Assembly: GCF_030272615.1 (NCBI RefSeq)
Contig: NC_081414.1
Location: 520,618,185-520,682,184, forward strand
Direction of reading: 5' to 3'
Length of the DNA: 64,000 nt
Source: Cryptomeria japonica
Lineage: Eukaryota > Streptophyta > Pinopsida > Cupressales > Cupressaceae
The notes under the pieces were generated by a model. It saw only the letters and a list, made by a program, of their open reading frames with translations. It searched no databases and was not told where the DNA came from. The stretch's first letter is position 1, and each line of letters opens with the position of its first letter. Made by a program: the position numbers and the translations under genes. Shown one piece after another: positions 11,310-22,076 of this stretch.

Positions 11310-12174
11310 AAAATCTGTTGGTTAACATATTTTTCCTTTCTTTAATTTATATATGTATATTACAATATTGACTCGTGCACACCCCTTATGAAAGGAAATC
11401 AAATGAACCAACAGTTGGGTGAGCCTAATTAAGGTTCATCCTCTGCATTAGAGGGCAGCTCCTCGTGAGATTTACAATGAAAGTTTTATGCAGTAAATAT
11501 AGAAATGAATACACTTCTCACCAACAAGCGCAAAAGGCTTTTTCATTCATTCATCAATAGAAAAGAATGCTACAAAGATCTATTTTTAAGTGAAGAGCTC
11601 ACAAACTTCTACTTCCACACATATTCATTCAATAAACTCAAAATAAAGTAAAGTCAAAGTAGTGTAAATGCTTATCGATTCTCACTCATGCCTCACAGGA
11701 CAACGGGGATCAGTGCCACTTAAACAACAATGAAACTTCTTGTAAACAAAAAAAATCAATAAATTCACAAACACAAAAAGAACTAGTAATGAAATGACAT
11801 ATTACGCACATCAGCATACATCTCAACAAAGATCACTAATCCTTGAAACATATATATTTTAAAGATTGCATCAAAATAGCATTTCATTCAAGTACCAGAA
11901 ATATCAGTTTTGAGAAATTCAAGGAAAATCAAATTTGTTCCTCCAAATCAAAGTTTTTTGGCCCCTAACAAAGCTTTCTTTTTTTACATATATAACCTCT
12001 AGGCCAACAGTTTGTTACAAAATAACCCTAAACCTTTTAACTCTAACCTAGAGTCAAAGAAACTGTCTACTTTGAAACTTATGAAACTAAATAAACAAAA
12101 GCTACTGATAGGATGACAACTCCTCCGTTAGTCAATCAGGACTCCATCGTGGAAGAAGTGACCACTGATTTGTC

Positions 12175-13707
12175 CTACTTTTCCATGGAACCACACACAT
12201 TACGCCACTCCGGATGCGTTGCTGAAAAGTTCAAGACAACCTGAAAGTATGGGAGTCTAATGTGTTGGATACGCTTCTTCCACACTTCCTTGTCCATGTT
12301 CACACACATAACCTTCACTTTATGTGCCTCCAAGTGATCAAAGCAGTTTGTCAGCATCGACTCTATCCTCACCACTTTTGAAAATTCATCAGTGGTCAAA
12401 TATTTCATTTCTTTTACAAGTTGCACTCTTTCTTTGAAGATCTAGGAAATATCTGCAGCGGCTTCAATTTTTTTCCCATCCTCCTTCATGAGTCTTATAT
12501 CAATGCACTTTAAATCCTTCTGCATTGTATCAATCAAATCCTTCAACCCTTTAAGTAATTTAGCAGATTCCTCATGACCTTGCCTAATAATCAAATTTAT
12601 CCATTCAACATTCTTTCTTGACACGTAAACCACATTATCGTCCACATTTTCCATTAGTTTCTTAGTTAGGAATTTCATCACACCAAACTTCTGCACATCA
12701 TTCATTTGGGCCAAGACTACCACCCATTTGGTTCTTTCCTTCTCCCATGCAACAATTTCTAGCTCTAGTTCTTTTCTCATAGTTATGGCGTCTTCATATA
12801 CTTTAACCAGGCTGACAATGTAGTCTAAACGTTGTTGTGCAATAGAATCAAGCCATTTAACAAATATTTCAGCTATCATGCGGCTCCTCTGGACTTGATC
12901 TAATAGACTCTGGTTCACCGGTGATTTCAGATCAAAGGACAATGTCATCTGAGATAGTGGTTGAGGGCTTGGATGATGTATGGCATTGATGTACTCTGAC
13001 ATTTAAGTGACAACCTGTTTCAGCTCATTTTTATCTTTCTCATCCTTCCAAGATCAGGATATCATCCTCTTTGTGGAGGATTCTAGGTGTTTAGCATCTA
13101 TCGCCCTTGAAGCAACTCCCAAATCAATTTTCTCCACAGTAAAATCATTTTCAGTGGCCTTCTCTAAATATTTGCTTGAGATGGGTTTAGCTACTTCAGC
13201 CACCTAATGACCTATTGTCTCATCCACTTCCACCATTGCCTGTGCCAATTCCTTTAGAAGCCAATTCCTTGCAATAATGCTTCTATATGCATTTTTCTTC
13301 TCAGAGAAAAAGTCATATGAGGTCCCAATTGACCAGTCCTCGTATGGCTCCTTATGTGGGATCCCCATCATAGCCATTACCGTCTCTCTATTAATCTCCA
13401 CCAGCAACTCACTACTACTCATTCTAATGCACCTGTTATCAGCGTCATATCTGTTCATGCACACTAGTACCAAATATGGACAAGGAGCTGCAGTTAGAAA
13501 AGCATCGACTTTCTTCAGGCCACTTGTTACTATCCTCTCCATCATTGAACCTGCTCCAGGGTTTTTAGCCCTTTCTAAGAAATCTCCCAATTCAACTTGG
13601 GCCAAAGAAGTGTCATCCAACTCTGGAAGTATACTCACCAAGCATGATGTTCGACCAAGTTTTGGAAGTATTGGCCTCATTGAGGCCACTTTTACATTAA
13701 ATAACAA
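12175..13707 (-). pseudogene. Unknown additional reading frame inside or next to the LTR of element A
   Basis: Three colinear minus-strand frames (13707-13204, 13002-12442, 12426-12175), separated only by isolated stops or small shifts, make a protein of about 500 residues. The N-terminal third (PGAGSMMERIV, AAPCPYLVLVCM, then ELLVEINRETVMAMMGIP) looks globular; its hydrophobic pattern recalls the start of plant mobile domains, but I cannot prove that. The rest (12442-13002) is rich in charged helices (KELELEIVAWEKERTKW) and probably coiled coil. Upstream on the minus strand, ATGGTGGTTACAG followed by GTGAGT at about 13822-13804 could be a small first exon, but the frame does not join cleanly. 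Additional reading frames of unknown function are known in Tat-lineage elements. Confidence 0.6.
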
Positions 13708-14179
13708 TTCCTAAACATGACATAATTCTATTCCAAAATAAAAGATCTCTCCTACTCTGACCGACTTTCTGAGCTAAAAACACAGTAGAGGGAGATTATA
13801 AAAACTCACCTGTAACCACCATGAAATCTATGAAACCCTCGATAGAATGGAGCTGAAATTACCTTCAGCGTCTCTGGCTCCTTCAATAATAACAACTACA
13901 ACTTTTACAATTTTGAGAATTCACATGTCTTTTTAAAACAAATGGGAAAACAACTGAGAAAGATCTAAACATTCCTCATAATGATTCATTTGAACGTGTG
14001 AGATAACAATTATGTGATAGGAACCTAACACTTTCTTGATTACCTATCAACTCTGCACAAACGGTTAATAATTTCATGATTTCTTTCTAAATTTAGAATT
14101 TTAAACTATAAGATGCATGGAATATTCCTTTTTGCCGCACCACCTTCAATGTTATTAAAGTCTTTAGAGCCAACTTGGA

Positions 14180-14600
14180 ATGAACCTTTTGCACCTTGAA
14201 CCAACTCGTGAAGAGTTCAATGGTTCAAGTTCAATTTGAGGAGACAGAACAAAGAATTCTCAACCTATGGCTCAAAACAACACCGGGAACGAGCAAAGAC
14301 ATTTAACAAACAGAAAGGGAAGTTTTGAACCTTGAACCGATTTGTAAATAGTTCAAAGTTCAAGTTCAAAACTGACTTAAAATTTTCACATTTGCTCATT
14401 AAATAACATTACATATCCACGATTCATGCAAGAGAATCGGTTGAACCTTGAACCAAAATTGGGTTCAAAGTTTAATACAAATTACAACAATGTGCTTGCC
14501 TAACCATAATACAAAGTTTCGAAGAGCATTACTTAAGGTGCACTTTGAACCTTGAAACTTTGAACTATGAAAAGTTTAAACGACTTAGATTCAAATAAAG
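14180..14600. repeat. Four imperfect foldback repeats with TTGAACCTTGAACC core
   Basis: Near 14190, 14327, 14442 and 14546 the same motif recurs: CCTTGAACC or a close variant, a spacer of 10-20 bases, then GTTCAAAGTTCAA-like sequence. Each forms a hairpin, and the spacing is about 105-140 bp. They lie upstream of the unknown minus-strand frame and near the outer edge of the LTR of element A, a place expected for enhancer-like subrepeats. Confidence 0.6.
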
Positions 14601-14763
14601 GAAACATAAGACCGAAAGAGAAAAGAAACACCAAAGGCGATCTTTGAGTTTGAAATTTTAATGAAAAATTGAGGGGGGGCTAACACAAGTCAATCCCAGT
14701 TCATCTCACATCCCTTATCTTTCCCCTACCTTTCACAAGGGAAATCCATCTTCTTCCCTATCC

Positions 14764-16790
14764 ATGTCATCATATTATCCCTCATCCACATACCCCTCTA
14801 ATCCAATATGTATGTCCTCATCTTTTCCCCCATCCACATCCCAATCCCCATCTTTTTATAACACCTCCATCATATCCACTCACTATCTAAATCCTTTACA
14901 CTATAGTTCTCTGAACTTTAATCTTAATCCCCTGATCCATAATCTTAATCTTTCATCTAATCCCAAATGTTCACATAATCCTAATCCTCCAAAATCCACA
15001 TCATCCCCATCCTCCAATTCCTTTCTCCATAATTTTATCCAATAAATACTAGCAAAGGAGACAAAATCCCCACCTCAAAAAAAAGTTGTCCAATCTCCCC
15101 AAGTCCTCCATCCACCTCCATTCCCTAAAAATCAAGAAAACCCTCAATTACCTAAGCTTCGTGATACTCCCATCCCTCCATATACACAATTTGAAGCTTC
15201 CATTTCCTCCTCCATCACACCATCCCGACAACCCCAAACATGTCAAGAGCTTGTTCCAAAGTATGCTAACATAGATTCCTCTCCACCTCAAGATCAAGGA
15301 ATCCCTCCATCTCATGATACCTCTCCATATCAAAATACATGTCTACCCTCCACTCCATCTCAAGAAAAAATAATCCCTCCATCCAATGCTCTCATTCCAT
15401 CTCAAGATCCAATCATCCCTTCCACTCCATCACATGATGCTATCCCAAGTTAAGATTAAAATTTTCATTCGTCTCCATGTCATGATGCCAATCCATCTTA
15501 TGATCCTAATATTACTCCTAATCCTCCACATGATCCTAGTCCTCCACAAGATCCCATCATCTCTATCCAAGCTATCCATGAATCCAATACATATCAACTT
15601 GGCTCTTCCACCTTCATCCACTCTAGTTTCCTCCAGGAGCTTACAATCCCTTGCACATCCTATCCCCCTCAAATGGACACACATCTTGTTTCCAAAATAA
15701 TAAGTATCCTATTGGAAAAAGAATTTGTAAAAAAATGAATTATCAAGGCAAAGGGTTAGGCCTCCATGAACAAGGCATATTGGAACCACTTCAAGTTAAA
15801 GAAAATGAAATTTCATATGGCCTTGGCTACAAATATCATGCTCAAAATGTTGGTATACCTTTCATCTCTTCTAAACCTAAAATCCCTCCATCTAAATCCA
15901 AATGTTTCCATCGCCCATCTTCCAAACCCCTTTTGGGTCCTTATGTCCTAAATTCCACATCCATTTTTGGTCCTTATATTCCAAAGTTAGATCCTCCATC
16001 TCTTACATCCATCTTGGGTCCTTACATCTCTCCTTCCACCACTTCATCACCTCAAATGATCCTTAAGAAAGATAAACAAAGGAACACATCTTTGAATTCC
16101 TTCCAACATTCTCCCTCCATTATCTCATCCTTAAAATCTCCAAGTCATTTGTCCTCGTACACCCACGTCATTTCTATTGGAAGCAATTTGGGTGCCAAAT
16201 ATAAAAAGCATAAAGCTAGAAATCCACAAAAATCCAAGGATCAACATGTCCCCTCAAAAATAGATGCTCAAGAAAAGAAAAATATGATCCAAAAGAAAGA
16301 AAAATCCAAAAGACCACAAAGGCCCAAAAAGACAAAATCAAACACTATGTGGATTCCCAAGCTACTCATAGAAGAAATGCATCTCAAAGTAAAATCCAAA
16401 TTGGCATCCAAACTTGTTAATCCAAAATCTCCCTCCACTATAAGTCCTCCAATCTTCAAAATCCACCATCGCAACTCAATCATCCCCTTCATCTATTTTG
16501 GGTCCTCATGTCCCAAAACCAACATTTTATCCTCCATTCAATTTAAAATCCTCCCCTCCACAACTCCACCACCCTTCAAGGTGTGTTCCAATGTTGATCT
16601 ACCCAACATCCCCATCCATTAATCCACAAGTCTTCCAAAACCCTATCCATTTTCCATTATCCCATCCCTTTAATTCCATTTTTTTCATAAATCCTTATCC
16701 CTCTCCATCTTCCATCCATTCATCTCCCCATTTATTTCTACCAACATCTATGAGCATGCCTCTAGTTATCTTGGTTCAATAAAGCACATC
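14764..16790 (+). pseudogene. Pro/Ser-rich G-patch protein of element X1
   Basis: Three frames in succession (14764-15045, 15086-15700, 15651-16622, then 16498-16782) give one low-complexity protein rich in Pro, Ser, His and Asn, with repeated PPSHD/PSQD-like units near 15290-15560. A G-patch lies at about 15720-15840 (MNYQGKGLGLHEQGILEPL, then ISYGLGY). After it, ILGPYI/FGPYI occurs three times (15940-16030), followed by a Lys-rich stretch and TMWIPKLLIEEMH near 16345. The same G-patch, LGPYI and MWIPK blocks occur in X2. G-patches bind nucleic acid or activate DEAH helicases; in retroelements they sit near protease. Frameshifts show it is inactive here. Confidence 0.65.
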
Positions 16791-18593
16791 TTTAAACTAT
16801 ACTATCTATGGAACTATATGCTTGAGTCCTTCCTCGATCTTACCACACATCCACTATCTTCCACATCCACTTATACTCATCCTCATCAATCCAAAATATT
16901 TCCAAAAAAAAATAAAAAATCCATCCAATGGTGAAAATCACGTCTTGTGGTGCCTTGGGTAAGTACCATTATGAAAACTTGGAAAACAAGCATCATGTCT
17001 AATCCCCTCATCCTCTTGTGCTCTACACTTGGGGGTAGGATTCATTCTACTCATCCACCCATCCACATATTTCATATGCTTTATCCTCTATCAACATCCT
17101 ATCCACATCCATTCTCCTTTCCTATCTTTGATCTTGACTATCTGATCCATATCCTCCATCTCATATCCCTCATCCTATCCAAATCCATCCTCCATTCATA
17201 CTTTTTATCTTTATCAAGATAGCGGCAAAATAATATCCATGAATACTTTGGAAACTACAAGCCTTCATTCCTCCTCCATCCATACCTCTCTCACAATATT
17301 CTTCAATCTCATACATATTTATCCACTATCCTTCTATCCTTAAATTGCACTACCCTTAGTGGGGAATGTTACTCCTTTGCACAATATTTCTTAGATACCC
17401 ATTCCACCTATCTTTCATGTTTTACTCCTCCATATCCTATAAATATCCTTCTCCTATCCAATCTCCATCCATTCCATCCTTTTACCAAGCCTTGGTTCTC
17501 GTTTGTCATTGGTCCCACTCTCTTTACTCTATATCGACAATCCAATCCCATCATATCACCATCCAATCCAATCCTATTCAATCATTAATCCCCCTCAAAT
17601 ATTATCCAATCCATTTATGACCCCCATCAAATTGAGCTTTCCCATCAAACTGAGCTTTTCCCATCTATCTGAGCTTATATTAACTTGTGCATAATCCAAA
17701 CACTTAACCATAACGTGCTAATCAAATCTCAGTGGCAATCCTCCCATATGCAAACCTTGGACAACCATCTTATCTGTGGCCTCCCATCAATATATCCAAT
17801 CCTCTTGCCCATTTTGATGCATCCTTCCCATGTCTTGCAGTTTATCCAAATCCATCACCTGCCCATCAGGATGTATCCTTCTCATGTCTGATAGTCTATC
17901 TAGATCCATGTCCTACTCTTGGTAGGAGATATCAGTTGGCCATGTGCATGTTGTTTGCATGATTGAGATTTTTACTATGATTTTTATCTTGTGTCCCAAG
18001 GCTATGCCTATTCAAGGCTACCATGATCACCCTATATCACGGTATGTCTTCGTTGGTGTATAATGGGGCATAGTTTTTGTGTTATGATGTTTTTGATGGT
18101 TTCTCTTGTAAAATCCTATAATCTCGCATTTATACCATCATCGATGTTTTCAAACTTGTGTGCATTGAGAAACCTATTGTCCGAGAGTCTATTCCATGCA
18201 TAGGATATTCACAACATCCTAACTTCTATAGTTAGTGGTGTAGATAATCCATGGAAATATCAAAACTAGGTTTTCTCTCCACATCTACACAACAAGATAT
18301 CTCATCCACTTCATCTCGTTCATTCATCTCATTTCATCCATTCATCTTGGAGACTCCAATTCATTCATTCCCCCTTCATCATCCTTATCCTTTTGCTCCA
18401 GTCCTCTAATCCATTTCGAGAGAACACCCATCTTCTTAGAACTTTCATGTCCTCTTGAGGGGGCATACCACTACCCCCTCATCATCTTTCCTCATCTCAC
18501 CTATGATTGGGGAATCATGCTACTAGTCTTTATCCTTTCCTTCCACTATGTTTTATTCTTCTTTGGTCTAACATCACTTCATGATGCTATATC
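16791..18593 (+). other. Non-coding spacer of element X1
   Basis: About 1.8 kb of pyrimidine-rich DNA with only short accidental open frames. It holds two small tandem repeats. One has three copies of a unit of about 19 bp (CCCATCAAATTGAGCTTT) at 17624-17671. The other has two copies of a 54-bp unit at 17807-17914. The antisense PMD gene found at this position in X2 and G3 was not recognised here. Confidence 0.5.
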
Positions 18594-18607
18594 AAAGAGG
18601 GGCAAAA
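18594..18607 (+). other. Polypurine tract of element X1
   Basis: AAAGAGGGGCAAAA precedes the LTR. The same pattern, AAAG-x-GGGG/TGGG-C-AAA, precedes the LTRs of X2 (54063-54077, minus) and G3 (44561-44575, minus). The GGGGGCAAA form is typical of Tat-lineage 3' ends. Confidence 0.65.
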
Positions 18608-19729
18608 TTTATATGCGTAAAATTAATTAAATTAATATTTAATTAATTTATTCCTTTCCACATAATTAATTCAATTAATTGTGTTAGTCCTCTTCCTCTT
18701 AAAATTAATTAAATCTTATTTAATTAATTTTATCATTGCAACCTTATAATTAATATCATTTATTTATTCTAAATCTCTATTAGCTAATTAGTCATGCTCA
18801 ACATTTCCTCCAATTTTATATTCCTCCACTCATTCTCTCTCCTCATGTCACATCCTCCTAACTTTCCCACTTGCACTCTAATCCTCCATTAAGCCACCTA
18901 ATCAATCCCCTTAATCATCTTCACATCCCTAATCACCTTGATTAGGGATGAGTCAACCCTTTGTCATAAATGGCTTTCCTATCTCATCCTCCAATCTTAA
19001 ATGCACTCACTTTGGTCCCTTCAAGGAAATTCAAATTCTTTGAACCTCCCCATGCCTCCTCTTCCCAAGGAATTTTTAATTCATTTTCTCATTTAGTCTT
19101 CCACACATCTCTTATTTTGAAATTTTTTATTTCTTCTCCCTTCCCCCAAGGAATTTTATATTCCTTTTCTCTTCCCAATGTATTTGGGGAACTCTTCCCC
19201 ATGTACCTTGAGAGGTGTGGAGACAAGAAATGCCTTTATGGAAAATCTCTTGTATCTCCCACCTTGTCCTCTCAATCCTCTCCTCCACTTTCTTTCAATA
19301 TCAACCCTTCATTCCAAATCAATCTTGGCCCTTCATTTTGACCTTCTCTATTCTATAAATTGGAGTCTCATTTCCTCACAAATCATCTACCTTTAATGCA
19401 ATATCATGCTTCTCATTTGAGTCTTGCAATCTATCAATCATACCATTATAATGTCAAATTCAGCCCTCATCTAAGCAATATCTATCCATCACTCAATCAT
19501 CCAATCCAATACAATCTTGTTGTGTAGTGGAGAGTATTCCACATTCAAATGAAGATCTAATATAATCAAGTGGAGCTTGGGGTGCAAACTCTACTTCACC
19601 TAAGGCTCAATCCAAAGAACAATAGAAGATCATCCTGAAGGTATAAATGGTTTATTTCATGTTATTTGAATTGTTTGTGCTTGTGGATTGAAACTAACCT
19701 CTTACCCTAATGCTTATTTTTCCCTTGCT
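18608..19729 (+). repeat. 3' LTR of element X1, truncated
   Basis: It begins right after the polypurine tract with TTTATATGCG (the expected TG is mutated), followed by an AT-rich segment of AATTAATT repeats (18615-18770). A TATA-like TCTATAAATT lies at about 19350, and the sequence runs up to the cut by element C1. The LTR end was not found. Confidence 0.5.
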
Positions 19730-21458
19730 TCACACATTTTGTTTATCACCGCACAAAGAAGAGAAAGTTATCACAGTTTCATAGGCTAGATACTAACTGC
19801 TACCAAGGTAGCTACGAAAACATGACAAAATAAAGGTGTTATTGCCATTCACAAGCCGACAATAATCTCCATCAAACTCAAATACGAAACTGCAACAAGT
19901 GAAGCAAATAACAAAATATCTTTATCGCCACAGTAAATATGGAGAAGAAAGAGTTATCTCTATTTCATAGGCCAACAGATTGCATTGATCAAGGTTGTAA
20001 TGAAACCGCGACAAGAGAAGTTGATAACACATCACATATACTGCCATAGTTTTCACCGGTTCGGCACTTCGCCCGTGACTCCTTCATGAATACCTCCTAC
20101 ACATAGACCATTTGGGAGCACAAGGATATATTGATGGGTCCCACCATCCACTATGTTGTTGAGTGAGATATGAAGGTTATATGGAGACATCTTTGCTGAT
20201 TAGTCTATGTAATTGAAAGGGGATACGTATCAATGGAGATTGCTGAACAAAGAAGGAAAGAATCATCTAATATGAACGACTGCAAATCTGAAATAAGAAA
20301 GAAAAGAAAATATTTTTTTCTTTATGAGCTAGAACTCCTTGAAATTTATTTTTGAAGGGAAATCCCTTGGGGTACACAGTCTTTGGAGGGAAAGCTTAAC
20401 TGAAGCATTTTTAAAGTTCTCTTTAGAGGGAAAGTCTAGTTGGAGCAATTTTTTTTAAAAAATCTCTTTTGGAGGGAAAGCCCTTGGGGTACGCAGCCTT
20501 TAGAGGGAAAGCTTAACTAAAATATTTTTAAATTTCTCTTTGGAGGGAAATTCCAGCTGGATCAATTTAAAAAAATATATATTTTGGAGAAAAGCCCTAT
20601 GTGTACGAAGATTACCAAGAAGTGGAGTTAGTGAAAAGTGTAATGTGTGGGATGTAGTTAGAGTGTTATAGGAGTGTAGACTAGTAGAAAGTAGAGAATA
20701 CAAAATAAAAAAAGGGATATTGGCCATAGAGTTGCATCTTTAGCACATGCACAAAATGTAGTAATGAACAAGTGCACAACTCAGGAACCCTACTAGACAT
20801 TAAAGAAAAGGTGCTATTGTGCAAAGAATTGAACAAGAGGGAGTGTGTGTGTGCTATAATAGATAAGTACGTAAAAGAAAACAACAGAGAAGAGCGGAGA
20901 TTGGAGATCAGAGAGTAGAGAGTTGAGGCAGAGAACACAAAAAAGTAATACAGATAGAGTGGAACAAAGAAAGAGGAGAGAAGGTAGAGAGTAGAGATTG
21001 ATAGCAGAGATTCGTGAACAAAGGATATAGATTGTGAGAAGAAAGAGTCAAGAGAATCTCAAATACAGAAAACAAATTATGAGTTACAAAATTTCATTTG
21101 TAATGAGGTGCATACTATAATTGAATATTTACTCATTGTGTGTTGTTTGAGTGAGTTCTCAGATAGGGGGTTGGTGCTCCTTTGGGTTGGTGCCCATAAA
21201 TGTGTAATCAATATTTTACTTATGAGGCTAGATTAGAGCAGTAGACTCTAGTAGCATTTCTCACCGGGGTTATTCCCATCATGGATTTTTCTTATATATC
21301 TTGTGTTATGTGTTTTCCTTGTGTGTCTGTGAATGTGTTTAATAACTATTCTCATAGTTCCTTGATTATTGTTATTAAAGCTTTGGTAATTTAAGAAAGT
21401 TCAATTTTTTGTTACCATTGATTCAACCCCTTCTCAGTGGTCCATTTGTGTTGCTTCA
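19730..21458 (+). repeat. 5' LTR of element C1, truncated at its left end
   Basis: It matches 33125-33528 and 40526-41725 of the 3' LTR, ending ...GTGTTGCTTCA just before the primer site. Homology starts near 19730; the 3' LTR continues for about 280 bp more. It keeps the uninterrupted target AAGGATATATTG (20122-20133) into which G2 inserted in the 3' LTR. It also carries two of the CTACCAAGGTAGCTACGAAA subrepeats. The purine strand near 20340-20610 repeats a GGAGGGAAAG motif at least six times. Confidence 0.85.
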
Positions 21459-21460
21459 AT

Positions 21461-21473
21461 TGGCATCAGAGCC
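21461..21473 (+). other. Primer-binding site of element C1
   Basis: TGGCATCAGAGCC lies two bases after the LTR end. It differs by one base from the complement of initiator Met tRNA. Confidence 0.88.
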
Positions 21474-21543
21474 CTAGGTTCCCTATTAGATAAAGTTTCT
21501 CCAGCTTCGGTAGATTCTGGTTTGTAAACACAACGGATAGGTA

Positions 21544-21876
21544 TGAGTCATCCTCTTCTAAAGTACCAATGTTTGATGACACCAACTATGCTTTCTAGAG
21601 TAGAAGAATGGAAACATATTTATCATCCCTAGGTTATGTTGTTTGGATGTCGGTTAAACATGGTTATATTGTTTCTACCACTCCTAGTGATCCTGATGCC
21701 AAAAAGGAATATGAACACAATGCAACAGTCAAGCACACTATCCTTAGTGGATTATCAAATACAGAGTATGTTAAAGTTATGCATTGTACATTTGCAAAAG
21801 AAATATGGGACAAGCTACAGAGAATCTGTGAAGGAGATGTAAGAGTGAAGGAGGCCAAACTGCAAAACCTTTGTGA
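21544..21876 (+). pseudogene. gag N-terminal part of element C1
   Basis: ATG at 21544 starts a copia gag: FDDTNYAFWS-like reading (with TAG for the Trp codon near 21596), then METYLSSLGYVVW, KHTILSGLSNTEY and CTFAKEIWDKLQRI, the UBN2/copia gag pattern. The frame breaks off at LQNLCEA, where a 4.6-kb insert begins, and resumes at about 26480. Confidence 0.85.
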
Positions 21877-21932
21877 GGCCCTACCCTAACCCATCCTATC
21901 TTTTAAATGATTTTCATGTTGGAACTATCATG

Positions 21933-22076
21933 GATGCTTTATTTTTATGCATTATGGATATAGAACTTTATATGATCCCACGAATTTGATAACATTGATA
22001 TATTGATGCTTTATTTCTATCCTGTGTGGATATAGAATTTTATATGATCCTAGAACAGGGCAACATTAAGACGATG
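21933..22076. repeat. 72-bp tandem duplication
   Basis: GATGCTTTATTT, then GGATATAGAA and TTTATATGATCC recur at 21933 and 22005 with a period of 72 bp and a few differences. It lies close to the left end of the gag insertion. Confidence 0.75.

Larger units (their letters stand above)
1..14685 (-). mobile_element. Element A: Ty3/gypsy (Tat/OTA-type) LTR retrotransposon, interrupted
   Basis: On the minus strand the order from high to low coordinate is LTR, primer-binding site, gag remnant, protease, RNase H-like domain, reverse transcriptase. The 3' half lies beyond the left window edge. A plus-strand chromovirus (2166-9944) interrupts the protease gene. Removing that insert lets the minus-strand protease reading resume: both edges carry the bases GGATAA (2160-2165 and 9947-9952) at the same codons. 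All coding parts hold stops or frameshifts, so the copy is dead. The tRNA-Arg-like primer site and a duplicated plant-type RNase H point to the Tat side of the non-chromovirus gypsy elements. Confidence 0.8.
11316..14685 (-). repeat. 5' LTR of element A (long, outer end tentative)
   Basis: The inner end is secure: plus-strand TGTTGGTTAAC at 11316 next to the primer site. The outer end is set at 14685 because the minus strand there reads TGTTAGCCCCC, an LTR-like start that forms a short inverted repeat with the inner end, and because the base composition changes sharply beyond it. The second LTR is outside the window, so the length of about 3.4 kb is not proven. If the LTR is shorter, the reading frame at 12175-13707 belongs to the flanking DNA. 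Confidence 0.5.
14686..19729 (+). mobile_element. Element X1: pol-less Tat-like retrotransposon, 5' truncated
   Basis: It contains a strongly pyrimidine-rich coding region with a G-patch (14764-16790), a non-coding spacer, a polypurine tract of Tat form (18594-18607) and an AT-rich LTR start. No protease, RT, RNase H or integrase motif can be found on either strand. Its 5' end is cut at the LTR of element A, and its 3' LTR is cut by copia element C1. A related copy lies in opposite orientation at the other end of the window (X2). Confidence 0.6.

Noticed and set aside
13804-13822. First exon with GTGAGT donor upstream of the unknown frame of element A
   Set aside because: The ATGGTGGTT start is like that of the X2 PMD gene, but the best acceptor before 13707 puts the frame out by one base, so no intron is annotated.
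17366-17962. Plus-strand open frames in the X1 spacer
   Set aside because: Pyrimidine-rich low-complexity DNA with tandem duplications; no conserved motif, and not present as a frame in X2.
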